Assembly: GCA_030159075.1 (NCBI GenBank) | Contig: BROG01000458.1 | Location: 540,913 to 604,912, forward strand | Direction of reading: 5' to 3' | Source: Atrina japonica | Taxonomy: Eukaryota > Mollusca > Bivalvia > Pterioida > Pinnidae | Length of the DNA: 64,000 nt | Shown here: positions 42,260-57,200 of the stretch, one piece after another | Position numbering within the stretch: the first letter of the stretch is position 1 | Layout: each line of letters opens with the position of its first letter | Translations under genes and position numbers: made by a program | Notes under the pieces: model-generated | Database searches by the model: none | The model's input: the letters and a program-made list of their open reading frames with translations, nothing else | What the model was told of the DNA's origin: nothing

Positions 42260-43030
42260 CAATTTAACTGCGAGAGAACATTTGCAGCAATATATATATG
42301 TTTGATACATTATGTACTCAAGTTAAAACTATGGGATTATTTTCATTTACTTTTAAACATCCGTTTCATAAACATGTTTACTCATGGTACTGGCCTGTAG
42401 GGGCGACATTAGCATTTGATGTAAACAATGTTTATGTCGAGCTACCCGTATGGAATCATTGTTGTAAGAGGGGTCATTCAATAAGTGTGTTGATGTTTAC
42501 AAAATAATGACAATAACTTTGTCACCCGAATAATAAGTGATAGCTTACTATTTACATGATCACGTGCCAAAGAGTATATATATTGTGATTTATTTATTGT
42601 GAATCTTTCTTCTTCTCGCGTGTATCAGTTTTCTGTTTGTGAACTAGATATTGTAATAATATTGTTTTTATGTTTTCAAAATAAGGACAATAATATGTCT
42701 GTGCATTTATTTAACAAAGTGTTGCATCAGAGCTTATAATTACTCTTGACTGACGTATTGTGTATGATTTAAATTATTTTAGCTTGATGTGTTACTTTTT
42801 TACTTCTCACTTGTATCAGTTTTCTTTTTATGTTAACAGATAGGGCCTATTTGCCTCTTTACGCAAAACAAAATCAGACGAAACGAAACTTGATCTAAAT
42901 AAACGTAATAAATAGAACTGAACAAAAATATCTTGGACGTAAATTCTATAGCTGAAATGAATGGTAGAATATTATCAAATGCATATTAAACGGTAAACAT
43001 TCGAATACATTTTTATTAAAATCGCCATTC
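42260..43030. other. intergenic, nothing recognised
   Basis: A 69-codon open frame (about 42298-42507) shows no domain and no splice-supported context. Nothing else could be supported. Confidence 0.4.
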
Positions 43031-43035
43031 TAATA

Positions 43036-43152
43036 TTCGGGGACAGAGCGGTTAGAGCATCGCGCATTTAAAATGAAGTCTCACACATCTGGTTAACGCA
43101 GGTTCGAGCCCCGCTGGAACCTACGCTGAATGTTGTGAGAAAGTTTGTATAT
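43036..43152 (+). mobile_element. SINE family B, head and start of body
   Basis: It reads GGGGACAGAGCGGTTAGAGC, then box B GGTTCGAGCCCCGCTGG and GAGAAAGTTTGTA. It is truncated at the 3' side. Confidence 0.75.
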
Positions 43153-43654
43153 TAAGCAGTGAAGTGTCATCACATAGATATCACTGGTATGGAAAGGATA
43201 CGTTCGGTATGGAATTGTCAAGTTCTAAAGCCAAAACGTCATTTCCACATCAATGTATGTTTTGATACAGTTATCAAATATTTTGTGTTCAAATGTCCAC
43301 ATATTTGTTTATGTACAGTTGTTTAAATTTCGCATTTTTCTGAAAGGAACTTAATCAAAGGTATTAAATTTCTCGCAAGATTGGTTACGAATTGTCCATC
43401 TGATACTTATTATATTCAGGGGTATTGGATTTCCTGGTATTTTCTTTGAATATATTCTTCGAATATAGCGAAATTTAATCCTCTCCGGATAAAGCAACTA
43501 TATAGTACTTACCTGCGAACAAGAGATAATAGACAAAGGTATACATTGCTTTATTTCCAGTTAATGAGGAAAATGGTAATTAAAAGAATAGCAAATAAAA
43601 CATGTATAAAAAATGAATATTCGAACACACTTGAAATGGTGATAACTAAAATCC

Positions 43655-43836
43655 GATGGATAAGACAGTAAAACTCAAGGTCCCGTGTCACAGAAGGTGT
43701 CGGCACGTTAAAGAATCTCACTGCCCAATTGCCGTAAATGCCGAGCATAGGCCAAAATTTGAAGCCCTTCATTTGGTGACGTCTCCATATGAGTGAAAGA
43801 TTCTTGAGTGGGACGTTAAATAACAATAAACAATAA
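43655..43836 (+). mobile_element. SINE family A, truncated
   Basis: Starts in the body (GGATAAGACAGTAAAACTC), runs through GTGTCGGCACGTTAAAGAA and GTGACGTCTCCATATGAGTG, and ends AATAACAATAAACAATAAAC. A short AATCCGA lies on both sides. Confidence 0.8.
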
Positions 43837-43929
43837 ACGAGAATCCGAATACAGATTATAAATATTTGCTCCAGCTCTAGTAAAATCTTGATTTATGTTT
43901 TTCTTTTTATTCTTTTAAACATTTATAAT

Positions 43930-43948
43930 TATTTATTATTATTATTAT

Positions 43949-44004
<56 letters not shown>

Positions 44005-44095
44005 TAATTATTATTATTATTATCATTATTATTAGTATTAGTATTATTGTTATTATTATTAGTATTATTATTATTATTAGTATTATTATGGTTTT
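43930..44095. repeat. ATT/AGT trinucleotide array
   Basis: (ATT)n runs into about 19 AGT/GTA units, then back to ATT with AGT interruptions. Confidence 0.92.
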
Positions 44096-44319
44096 TTTTC
44101 TTAAGTTTTTTTTGCTGTTGTTGATTTAGTATTGTTATTTAGTTATAATTTAGTATTGTTATTTAGTTATAATTTAGTATTGTTATTTAGTTATAATTTT
44201 AGACAATTATAAAGAAGGGGTCAACATACATTTGACCTATAAAATTCATTCTGAATGTTCATGGAATCAAATGATTCAGTTATACCTCATCGTCGTAATA
44301 TATGTACCACGTTCCTACC

Positions 44320-44402
44320 CGTGAGCTGACCAGAAGTGAGATACATTTGTACTTCATGGTTCAAAGGGCGATGCTCTAAACGCTCAACTACACAGATCCC
44401 CG
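44320..44402 (-). mobile_element. SINE family B head fragment
   Basis: Complement of a tRNA-like head (TGTGTAGTTGAGCGTTTAGAG..ATGAAGTAC..GACCAGAAG region). The body is missing. Confidence 0.55.
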
Positions 44403-44404
44403 CC

Positions 44405-44890
44405 ATAGAGTAATGAATGTAAAAAGATGACTACTTAAACGGTGCTATCAGCATGAAATATTCATTTAGTCTTTAGAATAGAATAATCTGCTGGTGCCGA
44501 AATATATCAGCCGCTGTGTTTATGTGTTTATAAGTCGCTGGGTCTATGTGTTTATAAGTGGACACAGACGGTCCACCAACAGTGGCAACGACTGCGAGGA
44601 TGTAAATCTTGGTTTATCAATCGCTGGGTTATGTGTTTATAAGTGGATTTAAACGGTCCACCAACAGTGGCAACGACCGCGTGGTTGTAAACATTTATGA
44701 ACATAATGCATCCGCCAACGTTAAAGCTTTTCTTTAGAGAAAGGCCAAAATAAATGCCCAAGGCGATAATTTCTGTCACCAGGATCTTAGCTGTGTTTGA
44801 GTTTAAAATACAGTTCCGAAAGAGAAAGGGGTCTCACTCAAAGTAAGACACTGTCTAAAATTAACCACTGTAGGTTATATTAGCTTTTGG
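44405..44890 (-). repeat. interspersed repeat M10, copy 3, split by a tandem duplication
   Basis: Segments 44405-44520 and about 44690-44890 match the 33.4-33.7 kb copy (AAAAAGATGACTA, GCTGGTGCCGAAATA, GCCCAAGGCGATAATTTCTG). Between them, an 85-bp unit with ACGGTCCACCAACAGTGGCA is repeated from about 44546 and 44631. Confidence 0.5.
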
Positions 44891-45256
44891 GGAGTTTGGA
44901 AATATGAGGATTCGTCAATATATCGCGTTCAGAACCCTTTGTATGTTTATTAGAGATGCAATTTTTAAGCAATGCAATGGAACTGTGTCAATTAATAGAA
45001 ACGTTTTACGTTGGCAAAAAAAAATTAATAGAATTTTATTAAATTCCTTGAACGCGAACCACACCACCAGCAGCGGCAGCAATAACCACATCATCCATAG
45101 CGGCCACAGTAACAGCACCAGTAGCAGTGGCATCATCGGGAAAGCTGGTTCCACGCAAAAGGGAACTTACATTTCCAGACAGGATATGATGTTAAGAGGT
45201 AAGATCTGACCGGTTCGCTTTTACTTGTCCCAATTTTAAAGTTCAGATATTCCGCC
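44891..45256. other. unassigned open frame, probably not a gene
   Basis: A 101-codon plus-strand frame (44904-45209) has a Ser/His/Asn-rich stretch and ends just after a GTAAGA-like donor. The opposite strand reads a leucine-rich hydrophobic stretch. No family was recognised on either strand. Confidence 0.25.
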
Positions 45257-46075
<819 letters not shown>

Positions 46076-46738
46076 AGGAATATGTTCTGTAGTCGGCGAA
46101 ACTTTTTACATGCAGATTTTTAATCAGTATTTTATCTGATATATCTTGTGTTATATTCCATTTGTAATCTCTGTTTTACACATGTTAATTAATAATGCCT
46201 GAAGTATTTATAAGTTTAACATAAAAACATTTCAAAACGATGCGTTAGCTAAGGATGTTACCTTATGAACATGAATGAATATGTTCGCGAATTCAAATAT
46301 CTACCGGTGTGCAGGATACTTGTGTTTATAAAGCCATATTACTGACAATCGAAGTTTTTCTTATAAAATGTTAATCCGCCGCATCTACCAGAGATATGTA
46401 AGCTTTACCTCTGTTTATATATATGTGCAATATATACACTGGGAAATCATGAAATCAAAGTATTTTGTAGCATTTTAATAGAGAGTTCATATTTTTGCGA
46501 ATGTGTATGTAAATATGATATCGCGAAATTAAGTATTATCGAAATATATTTGATAAATACGTATGGTGAAAATATCTAAATCCATGGTCAATGTATTGCT
46601 CTATACGTTAACATTGAAGTTTTCTTCCTTTAAAAGATTTAAAACAAACAGCAGATTATTAAACATGTACAGACCTGTGCCAAAAGTGAGTCAACTAACG
46701 TTATTTTCCCCATACCTTTCTACGCTGAATCAATTTTT

Positions 46739-47200
46739 TAAAAATCTTGTAAACTTTTGAACATCTGCGTGGTTTGGTATGTGTCAATTTCTTTTCATGA
46801 AAACAGCATGTATTTCCTTCTTTATCCATAGTAAGTGGCCTCAACAAATTACTTACTGCAAAGACATTTGTCAACAAGAAAGTTTCAAAAGGGGTTCAAA
46901 ACTAATATCAGTTGAAGATGAATAAATCTTTTAAATATTTCAAAAAGAAAAGATTTGACAAAAACATTACTTCGCGGCAGGTATATTCAAAAAGTTGATT
47001 TTACATATAAAGCTATAATATAATAACGATAGTTGACTCACTTTTGGAACGGGGCTGTAGTAACCGGACATTAGAGACTGGGGTTATTTCTTCCTGGACA
47101 TTCTATTGATTTATACTTTGGTATCTGTAATTTTTATATTGTTCTAAAACTTTCAATAAACACTGTCGTTAAGGTGTTTATCTTTACAGACTGTGATAAT
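46739..47200. repeat. left copy of a 0.45-kb direct duplication
   Basis: Runs from AAATCTTGTAAACTTTTGAA to TATCTTTACAGACTGTGATA. It is collinear with 49341-49795 on the other side of the ACAT array. It carries about 44 bp (GGACATTCTATTGATTTATA onward) absent from the right copy and similar to the retroelement 3' end at 41.74 kb. Confidence 0.9.
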
Positions 47201-47260
47201 GGGAAATCGTGAAATATATATATATACATATGCACATAGATCGTTGTATTGACGCTGTAA

Positions 47261-47261
<1 letters not shown>

Positions 47262-47297
<36 letters not shown>

Positions 47298-47615
47298 CAT
47301 ACATACATACATACATACATACATACATACATACATACATACATACATACATACATACATACATACATACATACATACATACATACATACATACATACAT
47401 ACATACATACATACATACATACATACATACATACATACATACATACATACATACATACATACATACATACATACATACATACATACATACATACATTCAC
47501 ATATACATACATACATACATACATACATACATACATACATACATACATACATACATACATACATACATACATACATACATACATACATACATACATACAT
47601 ACATACATACATACA

Positions 47616-47647
<32 letters not shown>

Positions 47648-47771
47648 CATACATACATACATACATACATATACATACATACATACATACATACATACAT
47701 ACATACATACATACATACATACATACATACATACATACATACATACATACATACATACATACATACATACA

Positions 47772-47802
<31 letters not shown>

Positions 47803-47992
47803 CATACATACATACATACATACATACATACATACATACATACATACATACATACATACATACATACATACATACATACATACATACATACATACATACA
47901 TACATACATACATACATACATACATACATACATACATACATACATACATACATACATACATACATACATACATACATACATACATACATACA

Positions 47993-48023
<31 letters not shown>

Positions 48024-48213
48024 CATACATACATACATACATACATACATACATACATACATACATACATACATACATACATACATACATACATACATAC
48101 ATACATACATACATACATACATACATACATACATACATACATACATACATACATACATACATACATACATACATACATACATACATACATACATACATAC
48201 ATACATACATACA

Positions 48214-48244
<31 letters not shown>

Positions 48245-48418
48245 CATACATACATACATACATACATACATACATACATACATACATACATACATACATA
48301 CATACATACATACATACATACATACATACATACATACATACATACATACATACATACATACATACATACATACATACATACATACATACATACATACATA
48401 CATACATACATACATACA

Positions 48419-48450
<32 letters not shown>

Positions 48451-49314
48451 CATACATACATACATACATACATACATACATACATACATACATACATACA
48501 TACATACATACATACATACATACATACATACATACATACATACATACATACATACATACATACATACATACATACATACATACATACATACATACATACA
48601 TACATACATACATACATACATACATACATACATACATACATACATACATACATACATACATACATACATACATACATACATACATACATACATACATACA
48701 TACATACATACATACATACATACATACATACATACATACATACATACATACATACATACATACATACATACATACATACATACATACATACATACATACA
48801 TACATACATACATACATACATACATACATACATACATACATACATACATACATACATACATACATACATACATACATACATACATACATACATACATACA
48901 TACATACATACATACATACATACATACATACATACATACATACATACATACATACATACATACATACATACATACATACATACATACATACATACATACA
49001 TACATACATACATACATACATACATACATACATACATACATACATACATACATACTACATACATACATACATACATACATACATACATACATACATACAT
49101 ACATACATACATACATACATACATACATACATACATACATACATACATACATACATACATACATACATACATACATAACATACATACATACATACATACA
49201 TACATACATACATACATACATACATACATACATACATACATACATACATACATACATACATACATACATACATACATACATACATACATACATACATACA
49301 TACATACATACATT
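47262..49314. repeat. (ACAT)n array, 2.05 kb
   Basis: Nearly pure tetranucleotide with few interruptions: TATA variants near 47294, 47502, 47644, 47668 and 48446. Single-base phase shifts occur at 47773, 47994, 48215, and near 49053 and 49176. The unit has no stop codon in several frames on either strand, so very long open frames (HTYI or MYVC repeats) appear and are not genes. Confidence 0.97.
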
Positions 49315-49340
49315 ATATTCGCCTGGCTTAGGTACTCAAT

Positions 49341-49795
49341 GAAATCTTGTAAACTTTTGCACATCTGTGTGGTTTGGTATGTGTCAATTTCTTTTCATGA
49401 AAACAGCATGTATTTGGAAGTGGAAAGCGAAATTTGCAGCAACATTTCCTTCTTTATCCATAGTAAGTGGCCATAACAAAGTATTTACTGCTATGACATT
49501 TGTCAAAAAGAAAGTTTCAAAAGGGGTTCAAAACTAATATCAGTTGAAGATGAATAAATCTTTTAAATATTTAAAAAAAAAAAAAAGATTTGACAAAAAC
49601 ATTACTTCGCGGCAGGTATTTTCAAAAAGTTGATTTAACATATAAAGCTATGATATGATAACGATAGTTGACTCACTTTTGGAACGGGGCTGTAGTAACC
49701 GGACAATTCGAGACTTGGGTTATTTCTTCCTTGTTCTAAAACTTTAAACAAACACCGTCGTTAAGGTGTTTATCTTTACAGACTGTGATATCTCA
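49341..49795. repeat. right copy of the 0.45-kb direct duplication
   Basis: Collinear with 46739-47200. It has about 32 extra bases (GGAAGTGGAAAGCGAAATTT onward) after ACAGCATGTATTT. It ends TTTACAGACTGTGATATC, which continues into the putative 5' UTR exon of the HSPA12 gene. Confidence 0.9.
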
Positions 49796-49831
49796 AAACA
49801 GAAATTATATTGGACAACTTTATGAAGAGAT
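49782..49831 (+). other. candidate 5' UTR exon of the HSPA12-like gene
   Basis: 50 bp lie between a TATCTTTACAG acceptor and a perfect GTAAGT donor, about 0.76 kb before the CAG-type acceptor in front of the start codon. The only support is splice-site quality and position. The left duplicate at 47.19 kb keeps the acceptor but not the donor. Confidence 0.3.
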
Positions 49832-50215
49832 GTAAGTACACTGATTGTGCATACTCTGGTAGTGCTTCAAGAATTATACTAGTAAATCACTGTTGATATC
49901 ATTGTTTATTTCATGCCTGTATGCTTTTATTTTAAAATGACATGTGATGTTGTCACGGTAGGTTTTAACAATACGAAAGTAGTAATTGTTCTATTTATAA
50001 ATTAAATTTAACCTGCATATGTAATGTATTACCAGTAATCTTGTGTCTATTGCAAAAACTGGTTAGATTTGAAAATCGTGACACGATGAACTACAGTTCA
50101 AAATACCTACCATTAGTTTAAAAGGTTCTAGATCTGTCTCGACGGATGTCATTCATTTCTATCAATAATTAAACACTGTTACAAATACACTATCGTATTA
50201 ATGGCCATAGAACAG

Positions 50216-50217
<2 letters not shown>

Positions 50218-50287
<70 letters not shown>

Positions 50288-50386
50288 GAAAAAAGTGTGT
50301 AATACTACCTACCTACCTACCTACCTACCTACCTACCTACCTACCTACATACCTACATACGTACGTACATACATACATACATACAT
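50218..50386. repeat. (TA)n then (CTAC)n/(CATA)n microsatellites
   Basis: A TA run at about 50218-50284, then ten or so CTAC units grading into CATA units to 50386. A short GATA run follows near 50510-50540. They lie just upstream of the first HSPA12-like coding exon. Confidence 0.93.
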
Positions 50387-50594
50387 TATTAGATAGACGT
50401 AAGAGAGTATAGTATCAGTTCAGTATACTTAGTAACGATAAAGATTGAAGTTATCATTATTACACATAATTTCTTTAAATTTGATAATAATTACTTGATA
50501 GATAATTTGATAGATAGATAGATGACTAGATAGATAACAGACTTCTTTGTATCTGTTTATTTACCTATACTTTTAAACAACATTTTTTTGTAGC

Positions 50595-50906
50595 ATGGCG
50601 AGTCAAGTCACGAACATGGTGGCAGCTATTGACTTCGGTACAACATATTCTGCATTTGCTTATGCTACGAAAAAAGATTTAGATCAAACACCAATTATTA
50701 TAAAACCGAATAAACCGTGGCCAACTGGATATGGGGGTGATATGCAGAACATGAAAACTGCAACAATTATTTTGTTCGACGAAGATAAAAAGTTTCATTC
50801 ATTTGGCTATGAAGCTGAGAAAAAGTTCGCTGCTTTGACTCTGAGAAACAAACACAAGACATGGTATTATTTTCGAAGATTCAAAATGTTACTTCATTCG
50901 ACAAAG
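50595..50906 (+). CDS. HSPA12A: HSPA12-like exon 1 (phosphate-1 motif)
   Basis: Codes residues 1-104, from MASQVTNMVAAIDFGTTY to FRRFKMLLHSTK, and ends before GTAAGA in phase 0. FGYEAEKKFAAL is the conserved stretch preceding the FKM segment in this family. Confidence 0.93.
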
Positions 50907-53788
50907 GTAAGAATGACAGAGGTCTATATACTATTATATGTACATTTTAGCTTATCTGGTTCGGTGGTTCGAATGAGCTGTGTCTTTCCGTTTGTTCGTT
51001 CACATTTTCATTTACATCTCCGAAACCACTGAAGGAAGTTAGACGAAACTCTACAGAAGGAAGTAAGAATATTCCTCTACCAAGTTTAAGTTTTTCAGAG
51101 ATGGATCCAGGTCTCATGTGTAGTACCCCTCTTTGAAAATCAATTATTCAAAAACCGCTGTATGGATAGAAAAAAACGTATATCAGTGATCTACATAGTT
51201 TGTGATTCAAGTTTGTTAGTTTCGTAGAATTCGAAAAATAGCTTTAATGTGCATTTGACCTCATTTCAGACTTTGCCATTTTCATTCATTTTGTATGATT
51301 TTTCTGATTTCTACCACTTTGGTTTAGCATGATGCATTCATTTTATGCGTTTTACCTGCAATTAAGAGAAATTCTGTCGTGAAAGACTTTTGCTGAAATC
51401 TATTTCTTAATGAATTCTTGAAGACTACAAAAAGGAAGGGGTCATTTTTCGCAATGTCAGAATGTCAGATTGTACTTTGAAATCGCAGAGTTATAAAGGA
51501 AGTAAGTACTCAGAGTCTTCTACAGGTTTGGGTTTGTGGGCCAGTTCAGCTCAGGATTGGATCCGGGGTTGGGGCGAAATTGGTCCAATAGGGTAACCCT
51601 CTTTAAAAATGTTCACCTCCAGAACCGCTACATTAATTGAAAATCTAATTGCATCTGAGTGACCTACAGGGATGTGTGATTCGCGTTTTGTTTTTCGTAA
51701 AGAAGGGATTTTAGCGCGTTTTTTTTATATTTTTGTATCAGACATTTTCATTCATTTTAGCTAACTTCCTCTCCCAGGGAGTGTGATAATAATTTGAAAA
51801 TGAAGACTTCCATACTAAAACCATATCTTTGTAAGAAATCGAAACAGATCCAGGATCACAGGTACCAAAAGTATTGTTACGAAGTTCAGGCGACAGTATA
51901 CGAATCTGGTAAATATGTGACGAATAAGGACCTCTGAAAAAACAGAGGTGGGATCAGGTGCCAAGGCAAAATAGACATATCATTGTGGCAATGGAATAAA
52001 AGGCAGTCAACATGTTCTATGCGACTAAGATATTTACTAAATGAAATTATGTGAGCAGGTGGTATTTATATTGTCAATCTAAACCGAAATATCGCAAAGT
52101 AAACATTCTGAATAGTTTTCACTTCACTTCCATGGAAGTTGATGATTCATTACATAACTTAGTATTCGTTAAAAATAGCAAGTGCATTGTATTTATGGTT
52201 ATAATGACATACTCGATAGTAGAATGACAAGCTTGTCAACTTAGTATTAAATTACATACGAGTAACTGTCCATTCCCTAAAAAAGAATGACACTGATGCC
52301 CTGAAAGTTTCGGGACTCATTCTGTTTTAGAAAAGGACAGTTACAAGGATTTCATCCCACTTAAGATACATCCAAATTGTATCGGATTGACATTTTTATG
52401 AGATGATGCAATCAATCACATGTAGTTAGCGTCAAAATTGAATATCATGAATCTCAAAGACCATCGACTAAAACGGACAAAGTAGCTTAGTAGAACGCCA
52501 GATCATAAACATGAAGGTCCCCGGTCGTGCCTCATTTTCACAGGTGAGATTTCATCTTCTGTCTGCACAGCTCTCTGCCTAGATAGATGGTAAATGGTCT
52601 AGGATGTGCAGTTTGATTACTTTTATTAGATTATACAAGTGTAGTGGCAATTACAAAGACGTTGGAAATACGGACCACTCAAGCAAGGACATAAACACAC
52701 ACTTACACGCACTTACGGCCATTGATCAGTGAGGGTTCTTTAACGTGCCGACACCTACTGCGAAACGGGACATCGAGTTTTACTGTCTCATCCGAAGGAC
52801 AGGAAACCAACCTGCCGCCAGCTGGACTCGAACTCACGACCTCACAATCAAGAGTCGAGTGCGCTACCGACTGAGCCAGGCCGGCTCACAGACTATGACA
52901 GAGAATGAGTGCAAGGACCGACAACAAGAGATTGTATACAGATACCACATTGACTTTGTTGTTGGTCGAAAATTAGTGAATTTTATTTGTTAGCGCTTAT
53001 CCTTGCGTTGCAAATTAAAAATATTTAAAAGTAACTTTTTTCTTTTGAAAATATATTTGTATTTTTGGCAAATTAAAGAAGTTATTGTACATAAAAGGAA
53101 ACAATTTAGATATATAATACATACAGAATGAAAGTATTCCTGCGATAACCATTGATGTTACGAACTCTGTTATTAAGGAAGAAAATGTTGTTTCTGCGCT
53201 TTTGACTAAAATATGCTTAAATGCGAATACGTAGTACGTTGGAAAAGAATATATTACAAGGTGTGAAGTTTATGACGCCAGATTTGAAATTTCTATAACT
53301 AAAATGAAAGAAGTGTGAAACAGAATATTTACCAAGATATTTTTAATTGAAATGAACTAGAAAGTAGATTTTATTTATATGTACTATGTTGCTGTTTTGA
53401 AAAATCGAATATCTCATGTCTCTATATGCGTAACCATTGCAAGTACCATTTAGAGTTCATTGCCTGGTTAAACGAGACGAGTTTTATGCTTAATTAATGT
53501 CACCATGCGCGCCTACAAAAGCAATGTTAAATGTTAATTTACTTGGTAAAAAATTAAGCTGTGATATAATACCAACGGCTGGATATAAGATAATTTCTCC
53601 ATGAACATCAAAAAGGTCATAATTATGTGTTAAAATGCAAAAACGAAATTTTCGTCATAGTATTTGACAAAAATATATAGTAATAAATTTAAGCAATTTA
53701 CATGTAGAAAAAGACGAATGTTCGAATGCGAATCGAAAAGTAGTCACATATATTAAAAGGACATTAGCTCTCTCTGTCTCTCTCTCTC

Positions 53789-53885
<97 letters not shown>

Positions 53886-54210
53886 TTAAATCTTTCCATT
53901 TTTACTACTTAGATTGATATACAATACCAAAATAGAGATATTCACAGGCATAAACAATTATAGATTCCCATATATTTTGTAAAAAAATGCTTGAGAAACC
54001 CAGTTTAGCAAATTTTATTTTCCAGTTGATTAACTAAATCGTTCTATTTGTATATGCATGCAACACTGGACCTGAATTTATTTTCACAAAAAACTAAGAA
54101 TATAAGATTTTTATGCCTGTGTAAAGCTTTTATTTGTAGTAAAGTAGAAAAAATTGAAATTATGTCCCTTTAACAAAGCAATTCACATGTAGAAAAAGAC
54201 GAAATATATA

Positions 54211-54281
<71 letters not shown>

Positions 54282-57200
54282 GCGGAGTAATTGTTCATTT
54301 AATAATACAAAATTGTTTTGCAAAAAGAAATAAAGGAAATGTTATCAGTAAAAAGTTGTTGTTGCTGCAGAAGTATTCTGTCTTTGACACGTGGTGACTT
54401 GACTTTCCACAATTGGTTTTCCCCCTACAGTTCCTGATAAGTAGGCATCTTAATTTTTAAGTATAATATACATTACATTTGTTTCTTTATTAGAAGTTGA
54501 ATATGGATACATTACTACAGGCTGGAGATTTCTCGCTAAATGATGAACATGACAAACAAATGCTCGCCATTGACGTATTTTCCAGTTCCATCAGGTATTT
54601 TGTGGATAAAACACTTGAACAAATAAATGAACAAGGCCATGTGTTTAAAACGGAAGATGTGAAATGGGTTCTAACAGTACCTGCAATATGGGATAACGCA
54701 GCAAAACAGTTTATGCGCAAAGCTGCAGAAAATGTAAGAAACATGTACTATGTATTTACAATTTGAGTTGTCTCTGCTTAATGGGACATTAGCTGTAGTA
54801 TTTATTCCCTATTTTAATTACTTATGTTGATATACAAAAACAAAAAAGAGATATTCACAGTTATAAACATTCTTAAATTCCTATATATTTTGCGAAAATT
54901 GCTTGAGAAACTCGGGTTTGTTACTTTTTGAACTGCAAATGATTTATTCAAGCTTATCATTTTTATATGCATATTACACTGTACCACTTCGTATTTTCAC
55001 AAAATATATAAGAATATATATTATTTTTATGCCTGTGTATATCTCTTATTTGATATTGAACATCAAGTACATGTAGTAAAAGTAAACAAAGAAAAAAGAA
55101 AGAATATTTTTGGTAAATACATTATCTAATGTCCTTTTCAAGAAAAATACCAATGCAAGATCAAATTAATAAAAATGAAAATAATAGAACTAATTCATGT
55201 ACCACGTGATAACCGATAACGTTTATCCGGTAAAATCTTCCCGCTGAAATTGTGTTACCGCGGGATATCGTCTGCTAGCGCCATTTCATCACTAATAGAA
55301 ACAATAGTCCCGCACAAACGTTATCTGGTATCACGTGGTACATGAATTAGTTACATTTCCACAAATGTTCTGTTAACCTCTTAGATTTTTTGAAATACAA
55401 CAGGACTTTGCTGTCAAGACCATCAAACTTACTGACACAGAGTGCTCTTATTAGCGAGATAACCTCAAAAAGGAGGAACTGACCTTATTAATAAATATTT
55501 ATTAACATATTTATGAGACTGGATATTTGCGTTCTATTTAGCGTTAGTATCTTATCTGAGGTGGTCTTTTTGCGAGGTAAAACTGTGTTGTTAATAAAAT
55601 TTTCGCTCGTATTATTCCTCTAAATGCAAAGAGAAATAAAAGGTGAACATTCATGTGTAATTTGAAACTGGGTAGCCTGACAAGGCACCTCACTGTTTGA
55701 GTAAAGTCAGTCCTACAGCTCGTGGTGTACCCGTCCATCTTTATATCCTAATTGATAATTTCCTGTTTAGTTTTGCAGTTAATTTGGAAATGATACTTGT
55801 TCATTTATAAATTTACACTTGTGTTCTACGGAATCTCGAAAACAAGAAAGTATTTGACTAGTGCAGACATACATATACATGTATCATCAAATAGTGACTA
55901 TTAATTGTTTTACAGGCAGGTATACCGGACGGTAATCTTGTACTGGCACTCGAACCAGAAGCAGCTTCTCTCTGCTGCAGATATTTAAAAAACGACAAAT
56001 CTGTTGAACAAACAAGCGCACTAAATGTCAACTCACGTTATGTTGTTCTTGATGCGGGAGGTAAGAATACTTTACAAATAAAAACGATCAGAGTATTTTT
56101 ATCGACCATGTCCAAATTTCATCATGACAAATCTTAATGACATACTTTGACAAACAATGAAATTTTATTGTGACAGATCTTGATGACATACCTTGACAAA
56201 CAATGATTATTTTATCGTATTAAATTTTGATGACACAACTGGTGATAACTTATCTTGATAGATTGTGTAAACTTGATAGACCGTGCTGACTTATCCTGAT
56301 AACTCGTGATAACTTATCTTGATAGATTGTGATATCTTATCCTGATAGACCGTGGCAACTTAAAATGATAGATCGTGATAACTTGTCCTGACAATTCGTG
56401 ATAACTCATCTTGATAGATTGTGATAACATAACTTGATAAACCGTGATGACGTGTCCTGACAACTCGCCATAACTTATCTTGATAAATTGCGATAACTTA
56501 TCCTGATAGACCGTGATGCATTATACTGATAGACCGTGATGATTATCCTGGCAACTCGTGATAACTCATTTTGGTAGATTATGATAACTTATCCTGATAG
56601 ACCGTGAGGACTTATCCTGACAACTCGTGATAACTTATCTTGATAGATTGCGATAACTTATCCTGATAGACCGTGATGCATTATACTGATAGACCGTGAT
56701 GATTATCCTGGCAACTCGTGATAACTCATCTTGGTAGATTATGATAACTTATCCTGATAGACCGTGAGGACTTATCCTGACAACTCGTGATAACTTATCT
56801 TGATAGATTGTGAAAATTTAACCTGATAGACCGTAATGACTTTTACTGTTAGATCGTGATAACTTATCCTGACAAATATGGATAACTAAAATTACAATAC
56901 CTATGATTTTGATTAATGTTGAGGAAGACAAAACGTTACTTGGATTAAGGATAGATTATGACAACTCTCATCAGTATGGGCGAAATGTTTATATAACCTG
57001 TAGATGTGAAGATAATCCCGAAATAATGCTAGGTTGTGTGGCTGGTAATATAATTGATTATGCATCGTATGTATGCTCCGTGAGTTGCCGAGACGGTTTA
57101 TCGAATAAAGTGTGAAAGTTTGCCAGTTTTCTTGCAGAAGGTCGATGGTCTTTACCTGGGTAACCAGGGTTTCTCCTCGGAAGCCATCATATGACTGAAA

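Noticed and set aside
47134..49476. Very long open frames (up to 755 codons) of HTYI or MYVC repeats
   Set aside because: They are translations of the ACAT array, which has no stop codon in several frames on either strand. Every frame is open equally, and there are no splice or start contexts.
56903..57115. A 70-codon frame in the HSPA12 intron as an alternative exon
   Set aside because: No similarity to Hsp70 sequence, and the flanking exons join perfectly inside the phosphate-2 motif without it.
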